A DNA stretch of 64,000 nucleotides. Origin: Haloarcula vallismortis ATCC 29715. Lineage in GTDB: Archaea > Halobacteriota > Halobacteria > Halobacteriales > Haloarculaceae. The stretch covers positions 57,886 to 121,885 of the forward strand of contig NZ_AOLQ01000040.1 in NCBI RefSeq assembly GCF_000337775.1, written 5' to 3'. A model generated the notes under the pieces. That model did no database searches, was not told where the DNA came from, and saw only the letters and a program-made list of their open reading frames with translations. Below are positions 1 through 8,544 of the stretch, in pieces (positions within the stretch are counted from its first letter, which is position 1; every line of letters begins with the position of its first letter). A program made the position numbers and the translations under genes.

Positions 1-300
1 GTTGTGAGCCGCGTTGATTGTCCCGCCGGTGTACCAGTCAGTGAACTGTGGCCCCTCGCTGTTGTCTCTGACTTCGTCGTACGTTTCGAAGAACTCGATG
101 TCGAGATACTCCGGAAGCAGGTCCCAGAACCACTCGACGCCGGAGTCGGGTTCGTCCGGTATGTCTGTGGTCGTTCGCTCGATGAGCTGGTCGTAGTTGT
201 CGATGTCGTATTCCTGCATGAACTCCCAGACGTTCGTCGATTCGACGAACGCATGGCTCGGTTCGTGGACGATGGAGTCTACGTGGTTTTGTTCGCTCAT
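1..300 (-). CDS. AMP-forming acyl/acetyl-CoA synthetase, N-terminal part (3' end outside window)
   Basis: Only the first 100 codons are present; the gene runs off the left edge. The ATG at 298-300 is the natural start and the reading frame is open to base 1. The fragment has the layout of the N-terminal cap of acetyl/propionyl-CoA synthetases: an acidic helical segment, a Trp-Phe-Trp-Asp patch near residue 53, and a Trp-Tyr-x-Gly-Gly-x-x-Asn stretch near residues 89-97 that precedes the ATP-binding domain in this family. These enzymes activate a short organic acid with ATP and CoA. The adenylation motifs lie outside the window, so the substrate cannot be judged. It is followed on the same strand by no gene in the window; upstream lies the SDR gene, also on the minus strand. 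Confidence 0.75.
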   Translation of the reverse strand, partial: MSEQNHVDSIVHEPSHAFVESTNVWEFMQEYDIDNYDQLIERTTTDIPDEPDSGVEWFWDLLPEYLDIEFFETYDEVRDNSEGPQFTDWYTGGTINAAHN

Positions 301-435
301 TGCGTCAGTATTCCGTAGTGTTTGGTCGTCTGGTATAAACTGGTACCGCTGCCCGGCACACGATACCCGTGGGCCGGTCCGGTAGTCCGGTTCCGCACCG
401 CCTGTGTGACACAGGGGCCGTTCATTTCTGCTGTC

Positions 436-1305
436 TCACTCGTACGTTTTTGTCATGCCGCCGTCGAACAGCAGGTCGCCGCCGTTGAGGTGGTCGGCGT
501 GGGTCGAGAAGCCGAACACGAAAAGGTTCGCCACGTCGACCGGGTCCATCATCTCCTTGACCCGGGCCTGCCCCAGCATCACGTCGTCGATGACTTCATC
601 GACGCTGATACCCCGTTGTTCGGCGGTGTCGGGGATCTGGTCGACGACGAGCGGCGTCTTGACGTAGCCCGTACTGATGGAGAACCCACGAAGGCCGTCG
701 CCGCCCTCGGCGGCGATAGACTGCGTCAGCCCCCGCAGGCCGAACTTCGAGACGTTGTAGGCCACCTTATCAGAGGTGACGTAGTGGCCGTGGACCGACG
801 CCATGTTGCCGATGGCCCCCACGCCGTCGTCAGTCCCGCGGATGTGGGGGATGACGCGCTTCGAGAGCGCGAGCGGGGCGCGAAGCATTACGTCGTGCAT
901 CTGATCGTACTTCTCCATCGGGAAGTCTTCGATGGCGTCGATGTGCTGGAGGCCGGCGATGTTGGCGAGGTAGCGAACCGTGCCGTGAGAAGCCGCGGTC
1001 TCGACGATGGTCTCGATGTCCGCATCATTCGCGAGGTCGCCGGTCACTGTCTCGACGGTCCCGTCGAGGTCGAGGCCCGCCGCCGTGTCCGCGACTTCGG
1101 CGAGGCCGTCCGCGTCGATGTCCGTCGCGACGGCGGTCACCCCGTTGGCGGCCATTGCCAGCGCCGTCGCCCGACCGATGCCAGACCCACCACCGGTCAC
1201 CAGACAGACGGTGTCGCTCGTGTAGTGGTCGTCGTCGACGAACAGGATCGAGGACTCGTCGATTGGCTCGACTTCGAGCCGTTCGTGAGAGGTGCTGGAT
1301 GCCAT
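436..1305 (-). CDS. Short-chain dehydrogenase/reductase, 3-hydroxybutyrate dehydrogenase-like
   Basis: A 289-residue classical SDR with cofactor motif TGGGSGIG at 37-44, NIAG at 115-118, catalytic Ser170, and Tyr183-x3-Lys187. Asp62 after the second strand suggests NAD(H) preference. The C-terminal part resembles D-3-hydroxybutyrate dehydrogenases, which oxidise hydroxybutyrate to acetoacetate, but many SDRs share this pattern and the substrate is inferred. It has an acidic N-terminal extension of about 30 residues beyond the usual SDR start. It lies between an acyl-CoA synthetase and a divergently transcribed Liv-type importer, which fits a role in catabolism of an imported acid. The shared 247-bp upstream region carries a good inverted repeat. 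Confidence 0.8.
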   Translation of the reverse strand: MASSTSHERLEVEPIDESSILFVDDDHYTSDTVCLVTGGGSGIGRATALAMAANGVTAVATDIDADGLAEVADTAAGLDLDGTVETVTGDLANDADIETIVETAASHGTVRYLANIAGLQHIDAIEDFPMEKYDQMHDVMLRAPLALSKRVIPHIRGTDDGVGAIGNMASVHGHYVTSDKVAYNVSKFGLRGLTQSIAAEGGDGLRGFSISTGYVKTPLVVDQIPDTAEQRGISVDEVIDDVMLGQARVKEMMDPVDVANLFVFGFSTHADHLNGGDLLFDGGMTKTYE

Positions 1306-1428
1306 TCAGTCACACGTTCTCCAGACACGCCCGAATAGGGGCGGGTTGACATGTATACCCGATTGGCTGCTGCGACGGACCCGCAGTCCGACGCGAGAAC
1401 GCCGCTCCGCTGTTTCACCGGCTTCCGT

Positions 1429-1444
1429 GGTTTACGTGTAAACC
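1429..1444. promoter_or_regulatory. Inverted repeat in the divergent SDR / importer promoter region
   Basis: Two perfect 7-bp arms, GGTTTAC and GTAAACC, separated by GT. The repeat lies in the 247-bp region between the divergently transcribed SDR and the first gene of the importer operon, about 110 bp upstream of the importer start. Size and symmetry suit a dimeric regulator. No regulator has been assigned; the HTH gene at the far end of the importer operon is a candidate by position only. Confidence 0.4.
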
Positions 1445-1552
1445 TCCCGTTATTCGGGGGTTACGTCGGAAGCATCAGCTATCCCTGTGAGCGTGGCACA
1501 CACCACGTGACCAGACAGCCCAGACTCGTCCGGGCGTCGTTGGGACATACCT

Positions 1553-2902
1553 ATGAAACGAACGACAACGGACCATGACAGCGAAGGTATCGGCAGACGA
1601 CAACTGCTCTCCGCGGTCGGTGGCTCAGCCGTCGCCGCAGCGCTCGCCGGCTGCTCGACACTGCTAAGCGACGGCGAGGCGGCAGACCAGGGCGGGCAGT
1701 CCGGTGGCGGAATTTCAGACGAACCGATACAGGCCGGGCTGTTGACCTTCACCCGCGGCGCGCCGGGCGTCCTCGGGATTCAGGCACAGCGCGGGGCCGA
1801 ACTCGCAGTCCAGCGCATCAACGAAGCGGGCGGTATCGGTGGGCAACGCGAAATCGAACTGGACGTGGTCAACGAGGGGTCGAATCCGCTCGACAGCTAC
1901 AACCAGTTCATCGAGGAGGGGAAAGAGGTCACCTTCGGCCCGATTTCCAGCGGTACGCACAGCCAGATCGCTCCGGAGGTCGAGAAAAACGAGGTCATCA
2001 ACCTCGGGACCGACGGAACGGTGACGACGCTGTACGAGGAGACTGTCCCCGACCCGACCTACTCCTTCCGCTTCCAGAACTACGACATCATGGAGGTGGT
2101 GACGATGGCCCGGGAAGCCGTCCAGCGGGTCGGCGCGGACAACATCTCGACCGTCGCCGGCGTCAACCCCGGCTACTCCTTCGGCGAGGACGAGATGCGG
2201 GTGTTCACGCAGGCCATCCAGCAGCTCACTGACGCCGAAATCGTCTACGAGGGGTTCCCGGAACTGGGGGCCAGCGACATGGCGAACCACATCACCTCCA
2301 TCAACAACGAGGAGCCGGACGTGACCTTCTCGAGTCTATGGGGCGGCGACGTGACGACGTTCGTCCGGCAGGCCAGCGCGAACAACATGTTCGAGAACAC
2401 GACGGTGTTCGGGACGACGCTGTACAGCGCGGCCGGCGACGTCCCGGCTGATGCGCTGGCCGGGACGGACATCTACTCCGGCTCTCGCAACTACTACTGG
2501 GGCCTGCCGGCGCTCGGGAACTGGCAGCCCGGCCGCGAACTGTTCGACGCCGCGACACAGCAGGAGGGCGTAACGGTCCCGACGGCCCACTACATGAGCG
2601 GGTACGGCGCGGTCACCGCCTGGGCGACGGCCGTCGAGAAGGCTATCGACCTGCTGGGCACCTACCCCAGTCAGGAGCAGATCGCCCAAGTGCTGGAGGG
2701 TCACGGCTTCTTCACGCCAGCAGGCTATCACAACATCGCCGAGGACCACCAGGGGGCGTCGAACTCCTTCGCCGGGCAGATGGTGTACGACGACGACCTC
2801 GGCGCGGCCAGGCTCGAGGACGTGAACACCTACCCGGCGACCGAAACCGCGCCGCCGCCAGGCGTCACCGGGAGCGACTGGCTGGACAGCTGGAGCGCCT
2901 GA
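1553..2902 (+). CDS. Liv-type ABC importer, substrate-binding lipoprotein
   Basis: A 449-residue periplasmic-binding-type protein of the LivK/peripla_BP_6 family. The N terminus carries a twin-arginine motif (Arg15-Arg16), a hydrophobic stretch and a lipobox LAGC at 31-34, so it is probably exported folded by Tat and lipid-anchored at Cys34, facing outward. The mature part starts with the family's typical 'G-x-L-x-x-x-x-G-A' strand and has the two-lobe binding fold. It is the first gene of a five-gene operon (K-H-M-G-F) with gaps of only a few bases. The family binds branched-chain amino acids, amides, urea or organic acids. The neighbouring acyl-CoA synthetase and SDR argue for an organic acid, but that is inference. 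Confidence 0.88.
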   Translation: MKRTTTDHDSEGIGRRQLLSAVGGSAVAAALAGCSTLLSDGEAADQGGQSGGGISDEPIQAGLLTFTRGAPGVLGIQAQRGAELAVQRINEAGGIGGQREIELDVVNEGSNPLDSYNQFIEEGKEVTFGPISSGTHSQIAPEVEKNEVINLGTDGTVTTLYEETVPDPTYSFRFQNYDIMEVVTMAREAVQRVGADNISTVAGVNPGYSFGEDEMRVFTQAIQQLTDAEIVYEGFPELGASDMANHITSINNEEPDVTFSSLWGGDVTTFVRQASANNMFENTTVFGTTLYSAAGDVPADALAGTDIYSGSRNYYWGLPALGNWQPGRELFDAATQQEGVTVPTAHYMSGYGAVTAWATAVEKAIDLLGTYPSQEQIAQVLEGHGFFTPAGYHNIAEDHQGASNSFAGQMVYDDDLGAARLEDVNTYPATETAPPPGVTGSDWLDSWSA

Positions 2903-2911
2903 TACCGAGCC

Positions 2912-3856
2912 ATGGCAGTCTCAGCTACAGCCGCGCTCGTCCAGACGCTCAACGGCATCCAGTTCGGGTTCATCCTGTTTATGATCGCTTCGGGGCTGAC
3001 CGTCATTCTGGGGATTCTGGATGTCCTGAACCTGGCCCACGGGGAACTGTTCTCACTGGGCGCGTACACCGCTATCGGCGTGTTCGGGTTCATCATCGGC
3101 GTCATCGGCCCACCGGGCGGTGGCGTCGTCGGCACCGTCGTGTTCGTCCTCGCGGTCATCGCCGCCGTCCTCGTCACGGCGGCTATTCTCCTTCCCGTGG
3201 GAACCATCTTCGAGGCGGTGTTCCTCCGGCAGATCTACGACCGCGACCAGGTGTACCAGCTCGTCTTGACCTTCGCTCTCTTGCTCATCCTGCTGGACGT
3301 CAAGAAGTTCATCTGGGGAGACAGCTCGATACGGACCGACGCTGTCTACAGTGCTATCAACACGATCCCGACGAGCGAACTCGTCGGCCTGAACTACCCG
3401 ACCTACAACGTGTTCGTCATCCTCGTCGGCTCGGCCGTCGTCGCGGGCCTGTTCTGGTTCTTCGAGCGCACGAAGACCGGGCGCATCATCCGCGCGACGG
3501 CCATCGACCGCGAGATGGCGACCGCTATCGGCGTCAGCACCGACCGCGTGTTCACGCTTGTGTTCGCACTCGGGGCGTTCCTCGCCGGCTTTGCGGGGGC
3601 GATGGCGGTGCCGCCGACGTCGGCGACGCTGGAGATGGGTACCAATCCGCTGGTGCTCTCCTTCGTCGTCATCGTCATCGGCGGCCTCGGCAGCCTCCGT
3701 GGCGCGTTCGTCGGCGCGCTCTTGGTCGGCGTCATACGGAGCTGGATGATCACGCTGTACCCACCAGGCGAGATTGCGGCCCCCTTCGCAATCATGGCAC
3801 TCATCCTGCTGGTCAAGCCTGAAGGCCTGTTCGGAACGTGGGGTGAGACGGCATGA
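2912..3856 (+). CDS. Liv-type ABC importer, membrane permease H
   Basis: A 314-residue LivH-family permease with about eight hydrophobic helices. It contains the family's 'LNLAHGELF' segment near residue 40 and the cytoplasmic 'A-x-A-x-D-x-x-x-A' loop (near residues 190-205) that contacts the ATPases. It starts 9 bp after the binding-protein stop and overlaps the next permease gene through ATGA, which indicates translational coupling. It should form a heterodimeric pore with the M subunit downstream. Confidence 0.9.
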   Translation: MAVSATAALVQTLNGIQFGFILFMIASGLTVILGILDVLNLAHGELFSLGAYTAIGVFGFIIGVIGPPGGGVVGTVVFVLAVIAAVLVTAAILLPVGTIFEAVFLRQIYDRDQVYQLVLTFALLLILLDVKKFIWGDSSIRTDAVYSAINTIPTSELVGLNYPTYNVFVILVGSAVVAGLFWFFERTKTGRIIRATAIDREMATAIGVSTDRVFTLVFALGAFLAGFAGAMAVPPTSATLEMGTNPLVLSFVVIVIGGLGSLRGAFVGALLVGVIRSWMITLYPPGEIAAPFAIMALILLVKPEGLFGTWGETA

Positions 3857-5004
3857 TGCCGGAGCGCGTCGACCGCGACGGGACGCCGGCGTATCGCTTC
3901 CTCGGGGTTGAAATGACCCGTCGGGAGGCTGCCTTCCTCGGCCTCGGGGTCGTGTTCCTGTTCGTCATTCCCGACATCGCGGGCCTCTCCGACAGCCTCC
4001 AGCTCAGCGTCATCCACCAGGGCCTGCTGTTTGGCTTCGCGGCGGTCGGCCTGAACCTCCTGCTTCGGCACACGAAACTCACGTCGTTCGGCCACGCGGC
4101 CTTCTTTGGCACCGGCGCGTACGCGACCGCAGTCCTCGCACGGTATGCGGGCGTCCAGAGCGTCGGCCTGCTGTTGCTCGGCGCTATCGCGGCAGCGACG
4201 GTGATGGCGGCCATCATCGGGGCGCTGTCGCTACGACACACGGGGCTGTACTTCGCTCTCCTGACGCTGGCGTTCGGCCAGCTTCTGTATGCCATCGCAC
4301 TCGGCCAGAGCGCACTCGGCGGAAGCGACGGACTGCCGATTCGGCCCGGTCCCGCCAATCAGCCGCTCCTGTTCGGAACCGCGTTCAGCCCGGACGTGTA
4401 CCAGGTGCTCACCTACTACCTGACAGTGGTCGTCATCCTCATCGGCCTGTTTGTGATGTACCGCATCACGCAGTCGCCGTTCCGCAACGCGCTTGACGCC
4501 ATCGGACAGGAACGGACCCGGGCGCGGTTCATCGGCCTGCCGGTCCGCCGCTACGTCTGGGCCGCGTTCGTCATCTCGGGCATCTACGGCGGCGTCGCGG
4601 GCGGGCTGTACGCCGTCGTCCGCCAGTACGTCCGCCCGGAGGGGACGCTGTTTTTCCTCCGGTCGGGCGACATCCTGTTCATGGCGATTCTGGGCGGGTT
4701 CCGGACGCTGGTCGGTCCGCTCATCGGCGGTGTCGTCCTCATTTTCCTGCAGGACGTGGGTCAGGACGTTACTCAGTACTACGAGTTCCTGACTGGCGTA
4801 GTGCTCCTGATACTGGTGTATGGCTTCCCGCGGGGCATCGTCGGGTCACTCCGGTCCGGCGGCATCGTCAACACGCGGCTCGGTGAACTCCGCCGGGAAC
4901 CGTCCGTCCTGTCGACGTGGGGTCGGACCGCCGTGCAGTCGATAGAACGGAAGGTGACAGCGGCGCTGACCAGCCTGCGGATAATCCTCTTTGGAGTCGA
5001 CTGA
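3853..5004 (+). CDS. Liv-type ABC importer, membrane permease M
   Basis: A 383-residue LivM-family permease. The start chosen is the first of two adjacent ATG codons and overlaps the stop of the H permease by four bases. Early residues form a hydrophilic lead of about 25 residues before the first helix. The family segment 'SFGHAAFFGTGAY' lies near residue 77. The C terminus has a basic cytoplasmic tail of about 50 residues after the last helix, somewhat longer than in many bacterial homologues. It partners permease H and the two ATPases that follow directly. Confidence 0.9.
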   Translation: MMPERVDRDGTPAYRFLGVEMTRREAAFLGLGVVFLFVIPDIAGLSDSLQLSVIHQGLLFGFAAVGLNLLLRHTKLTSFGHAAFFGTGAYATAVLARYAGVQSVGLLLLGAIAAATVMAAIIGALSLRHTGLYFALLTLAFGQLLYAIALGQSALGGSDGLPIRPGPANQPLLFGTAFSPDVYQVLTYYLTVVVILIGLFVMYRITQSPFRNALDAIGQERTRARFIGLPVRRYVWAAFVISGIYGGVAGGLYAVVRQYVRPEGTLFFLRSGDILFMAILGGFRTLVGPLIGGVVLIFLQDVGQDVTQYYEFLTGVVLLILVYGFPRGIVGSLRSGGIVNTRLGELRREPSVLSTWGRTAVQSIERKVTAALTSLRIILFGVD

Positions 5005-5005
5005 T

Positions 5006-5761
5006 ATGCTCGAAGCACGCAATCTACGGAAGTCCTTCGGTGAACTGGTCGCGACTGACGACATCACGCTTGAGTTCGGCAAAGAGGAGGGCGAACTCGT
5101 CTTCATCGTCGGCCCGAACGGGGCCGGGAAGACGACGTTCATCAACCTCCTGACGGGCTTTCTCTCGCCGGACGAGGGCTCAATCATCCTCGACGGTGAC
5201 GACATCACCGGGATGTCGGCAAACGGGCGGGTCGACGCCGGCATCGCCCGGAGCTTCCAGGTCGTCAAGGTGTTCGAGGAGATGACGGTCCGAGAGAACC
5301 TTCGGACGGTCGTGCTGACTGAACAGGGCAAGACGTGGAGCCTCTTCTCGATGGCTGACGGCCACGAAGATGTGGAGGCGCAGGTCGAAGACCTGCTTGA
5401 GAAGTTCCGTCTGGAAGACGCCGCCGACACCGTCGCCGAGGAACTCCCCCACGGCGACCGGAAACTGCTCGACGTGGCGATGTCCTTCGGCCTCGACCCG
5501 GATTATCTCCTGCTCGACGAGCCGACTTCCGGGGTGTCGACCCGCGAAAAGGAGTACGTCATCGAGACGATTGTCGAGGTCGGCCGAGCAGAGGGCGTGA
5601 CGACAGTGACCATCGAGCACGACATGGACATCGTCACGGAGTACGCCGACCGCGTCGTCGCCCTCCATCAGGGGGCCGTCCACGGGGTCGGCCCGCCGAC
5701 GATGCTGGAAACCGACGACGAACTCCGGCGGCTCCTCTTGGGGGTGGGCGAAGATGAGTAG
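5006..5761 (+). CDS. Liv-type ABC importer, ATPase G
   Basis: A 251-residue ABC ATPase. Walker A GPNGAGKTT is at 36-44 and a Walker B of the form LLLDEP lies near 168-173. The signature loop is degenerate (LPHGD instead of LSGGQ), as is common in LivG-type subunits. The ATG at 5006, one base after the preceding stop, is preferred over an in-frame TTG 15 bases upstream because it begins with the family's usual 'L-x-x-x-x-L-x-K-x-F-G' strand. It ends eight bases inside the next ATPase gene. Confidence 0.9.
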   Translation: MLEARNLRKSFGELVATDDITLEFGKEEGELVFIVGPNGAGKTTFINLLTGFLSPDEGSIILDGDDITGMSANGRVDAGIARSFQVVKVFEEMTVRENLRTVVLTEQGKTWSLFSMADGHEDVEAQVEDLLEKFRLEDAADTVAEELPHGDRKLLDVAMSFGLDPDYLLLDEPTSGVSTREKEYVIETIVEVGRAEGVTTVTIEHDMDIVTEYADRVVALHQGAVHGVGPPTMLETDDELRRLLLGVGEDE

Positions 5762-6491
5762 CGAGCCGTTGCTGTCCGTTCGCGGCCTCAACGCTGCCGT
5801 CGAAGGATTTCAGGTGACCGAGGACATCGACCTCGACGTGAACGCCGGGGAGGCGGTCGGGCTGGTCGGCCGCAACGGTGCCGGCAAGACCAGCACCTTC
5901 CGCGGCATCATGGGTCTGACGCCGGTCTGGAGCGGCTCAGTCAAATTTCGCGGCGAGGAACTGACCGACATTCGTTCAGAGCTCATTCCAAAGCGGGGCA
6001 TCGGCTATCAACCGGAGGACCGGAAACTGTTTACCGGGATGACCGTCGACGAGAACTTCCGGCTCCCCATCTGGACCAGCGGGAAAGCCCGCGGTATCGA
6101 CGACGAGGACGCGGTCGTCGAGAGCGTCTACGACGTGCTCACCGAACTTGACGACCGACGGAACGCGAAGGTCCAGAATCTCAGCGGCGGCCAGGCAAAG
6201 ATGGTTGCCATCGGCCGAGCGCTGGCGCTCCAGCCCGATTTGCTCATCCTTGATGAACCGCTTGAGGGACTGGCCCCGGTCGTCGTCGAGAACCTCAAGC
6301 GCTATATCCGGGCCATCAACGACCGTGACATCGCGGTCCTCATCGCCGAATCGAACGTCACGCACGTCCCAGAGGTCGTGGACCGCCTGTATGTTATCGA
6401 GCGCGGCGATATCATCGCCAGCGGCGACCCGGCGGAACTGGCGGCCGATGAAGACATCCAGAAGCTGATGCAGGGCAGCGGGGCCGAATAG
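5754..6491 (+). CDS. Liv-type ABC importer, ATPase F
   Basis: A 245-residue ABC ATPase, last gene of the importer operon. Walker A (GRNGAGKTS) lies at about 39-47, a full signature LSGGQ near 144, and Walker B LILDEP near 164-169. LivF-type subunits pair with LivG to energise the permease dimer. It overlaps the preceding ATPase by eight bases. A convergent HTH regulator gene ends 30 bp downstream. Confidence 0.9.
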   Translation: MSSEPLLSVRGLNAAVEGFQVTEDIDLDVNAGEAVGLVGRNGAGKTSTFRGIMGLTPVWSGSVKFRGEELTDIRSELIPKRGIGYQPEDRKLFTGMTVDENFRLPIWTSGKARGIDDEDAVVESVYDVLTELDDRRNAKVQNLSGGQAKMVAIGRALALQPDLLILDEPLEGLAPVVVENLKRYIRAINDRDIAVLIAESNVTHVPEVVDRLYVIERGDIIASGDPAELAADEDIQKLMQGSGAE

Positions 6492-6521
6492 TTCTCACAG
6501 ACAGAGCGTCGGGCCAGCCCC

Positions 6522-7226
6522 TCACTCGGTCACGTCGTTCATCGCCGTCGTGACGCGGTCGAGTATCTTCCGCTGGCCACGCCGGAGGTTCTTCGAGATG
6601 GCCATTTTCGACACGTCGAACTCATCAGCGAGCGACGACAGGGTCGCGTCCCGGGGCGTGTCGAAGTAACCGCCTTCGACGGCTTTCTCTAAGGTGTCTC
6701 GTTCCACCTCTGAGAGTTCGCGACAGCCGTTGACCAGCCGCTTCGCCGAGTCGATGTTCTGTAGCAGGTCGTAGTAGTCTTCGAGGTCAACCGACTCCCG
6801 TGACCGAATCGTGTAGTCGTTATCGCGCTCCAGTTCCGATAGGGTCCCCTCGGCGACGCGTTCGGTGTCGAAGCCGACGTGCCAGATCTCCGACCCATCC
6901 CGGATGCGGAACGGCCCGGTGATGTAGCCGCTGTGGTCGCGGATGACGCTCATCGCGTTCGTCTCGTCGATACGCGAGCGGATGAGCGCCAGATCACCTT
7001 TCCGGCGGAGCAGCTGGTACGACTCCATGTGGTCGTGTGCTTCGAGCGCGTTCAGCCCGCGGTCCAGTTCTTCTCGGTCCGCGCCGTTGACCATGATCCG
7101 GGTCTCCAGCTCTCGCTCGACAGGGTGAAAATCCCATTGTTTGGCCAGAAACGACACCTCATACTCTCGTGTTGTGTCGATGTACGGACAGTCGTACTGG
7201 ACCATATCCATTTCGAGCGATATCAT
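6522..7226 (-). CDS. Bacterio-opsin-activator-type HTH regulator
   Basis: A 234-residue protein with an N-terminal sensor-like region of about 160 residues and a C-terminal HTH_10 (bat-type) domain of about 55 residues, seen as 'T-L-x-x-A-x-x-x-G-Y-F-D-T-P-R' followed by a helix-turn-helix with 'V-S-K-x-A-I-S-K'. The ATG at 7224-7226 is preferred over a TTG six bases upstream because the resulting N terminus aligns directly with the paralogue at 40600-41304. The paralogue also sits beside a Liv-type importer. The gene is convergent with the importer operon. A role as its transcriptional regulator is inferred from position. Confidence 0.85.
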   Translation of the reverse strand: MISLEMDMVQYDCPYIDTTREYEVSFLAKQWDFHPVERELETRIMVNGADREELDRGLNALEAHDHMESYQLLRRKGDLALIRSRIDETNAMSVIRDHSGYITGPFRIRDGSEIWHVGFDTERVAEGTLSELERDNDYTIRSRESVDLEDYYDLLQNIDSAKRLVNGCRELSEVERDTLEKAVEGGYFDTPRDATLSSLADEFDVSKMAISKNLRRGQRKILDRVTTAMNDVTE

Positions 7227-7334
7227 GGGCAATCAATCATGTTGAACTGTCTTAGTGGTTGCCTCTTTCCCACGTCGTCACCCCGTGTCAGTCACGCCGC
7301 AAACCCTTTTGACTGCGGCAGTTAAGTTTCAGGT

Positions 7335-7919
7335 ATGTACGTCCGGGATGCGAAAAACCGCGAAGAAGTCTGGCTGCTCGACCGTATCGAAGAGATGGGG
7401 CTGGACGAGACGGCTTTCAGATCCCGGGACTACGTCGTCGCTATCGACGAGGAGAGCCACGAAAAGGCGGGATTCGGCCGCATCCGCATCCACAAGGGCG
7501 GCGACAAACCAGTGTGTGAACTGACCAGCATCGGCGTCCTGCCCGAGTGGCGCAATCAGGGCGTCGGTGCCCACGTCATCGAGCGGCTGGTCGAGTACGC
7601 GGGCGATGAAGGGTTCGACACCGTCTACTCGCTGACGAACGCCTCGGAGTTCCTCGCGCAGTTCGGCTTCGAGCGCATCGAGCCGGCACAACTCCCTGAT
7701 CCGCTCCGGGACCGGCTCGCGACCAAGCAGGAGAACATCCAGCCGGATGCGGTGCCGCTCCGGGTGGCCGTCGACCGCTTCGAGGTGCCCGGCCACCTCC
7801 GCAAGCGATTCAAAGAGGCCAGTGCCGGGGACCCTGAAGAGTCCGAGCCACAAGAGGGGCCCGAAGACTTCGGCATCGACCCCGACGAAGCGACCTATAA
7901 GTACGACACGGGCGACTGA
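7335..7919 (+). CDS. GNAT-family N-acetyltransferase
   Basis: A 194-residue protein whose first 120 residues form a GNAT fold. The acetyl-CoA pyrophosphate-binding motif RNQGVG lies near residue 75 after the strand 'SIGVLPEW'. The family's late 'F-L-x-x-F-G-F' motif lies near residues 110-116. The C-terminal 70 residues are acidic, rich in Glu/Pro, and without a recognised domain. It transfers an acetyl group from acetyl-CoA to an unknown amine. It is a single gene with no obvious operon partner. Confidence 0.82.
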   Translation: MYVRDAKNREEVWLLDRIEEMGLDETAFRSRDYVVAIDEESHEKAGFGRIRIHKGGDKPVCELTSIGVLPEWRNQGVGAHVIERLVEYAGDEGFDTVYSLTNASEFLAQFGFERIEPAQLPDPLRDRLATKQENIQPDAVPLRVAVDRFEVPGHLRKRFKEASAGDPEESEPQEGPEDFGIDPDEATYKYDTGD

Positions 7920-7941
7920 CCAGCTACTGACGACGGACTGA

Positions 7942-8415
7942 TTATCTGATGTCGACGACTTCGATATCGAACACAAGCGTCTTACCGGACAGCTCGTGGT
8001 TGAAATCCACCTCGACGGCGTCATCCCGGACAGCAGTTACGTCCCCGTGAAGCCCGTTTTCGGCCTCGACGTGGATGCCGACCTCCGGCTCTTTTCCCAC
8101 CATACCCTCGAACGTTTCGGGGTCGTACTCACGGACGCGGTCGGGCTGAAACTCGCCGTAGCCCTTCTCCGGGGGCACTGTGATAGTTCCCTCCTCGCCG
8201 GCGGTCATTCCGACGATGGCCTCGTCGATTCCCTCGATGATCTCCCCTGCACCGACAGTGAAGGAAAGCGGTGCGTACTCGCTCGCCTCGACGCCCTGTG
8301 CCTCGATGAGTCCGTGCTCTCTGGCGACCTCGGGACGTGACGTATCGAAGACGTTCCCATCCTCGAAGCGGCCGACGTATTCGATGGTGACGCCGTCACC
8401 CGGTTCGATTGGCAT
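7942..8415 (-). CDS. FKBP-type peptidyl-prolyl cis-trans isomerase, SlyD-like
   Basis: A 157-residue archaeal FKBP with an inserted chaperone flap. It begins with 'V-x-I-x-Y-x-G-R-x-x-D-G-x-x-F-D-T', has the active-site stretch '[14 protein letters not shown]' near 62-75, then the insert (about 85-130), and finishes with the last FKBP strand. This organisation matches archaeal short-type FKBPs that speed proline isomerisation and hold unfolded proteins in the cytoplasm. It is convergent with the GNAT gene and divergent from the mutase gene. Confidence 0.9.
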   Translation of the reverse strand: MPIEPGDGVTIEYVGRFEDGNVFDTSRPEVAREHGLIEAQGVEASEYAPLSFTVGAGEIIEGIDEAIVGMTAGEEGTITVPPEKGYGEFQPDRVREYDPETFEGMVGKEPEVGIHVEAENGLHGDVTAVRDDAVEVDFNHELSGKTLVFDIEVVDIR

Positions 8416-8502
8416 ACGTCCTCGGTAATTGGCGACGATATAAACCCACCTCGGAACAGCACGCCGCCGACTGCCGCGGGGTGTATATTACAAACCGTGA
8501 AG

Positions 8503-8510
8503 GATTTAAG
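8503..8510 (+). promoter_or_regulatory. Probable TATA element for methylmalonyl-CoA mutase
   Basis: An A/T-rich GATTTAAG in a GC-rich background, about 35-42 bases upstream of the ATG at 8545. It supports that start over the in-frame GTG at 8497, which lies upstream of the element and would therefore not be in the mRNA. Confidence 0.45.
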
Positions 8511-8544
8511 AACCCTTAAGCCTCCGCCGTCCGACAATCCGTCC

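Noticed and set aside
322..1338. Long plus-strand reading opposite the SDR gene
   Set aside because: Arg/Val/Asp-rich shadow of a well-supported minus-strand SDR with intact motifs; GC-rich codon bias produces such antisense readings.
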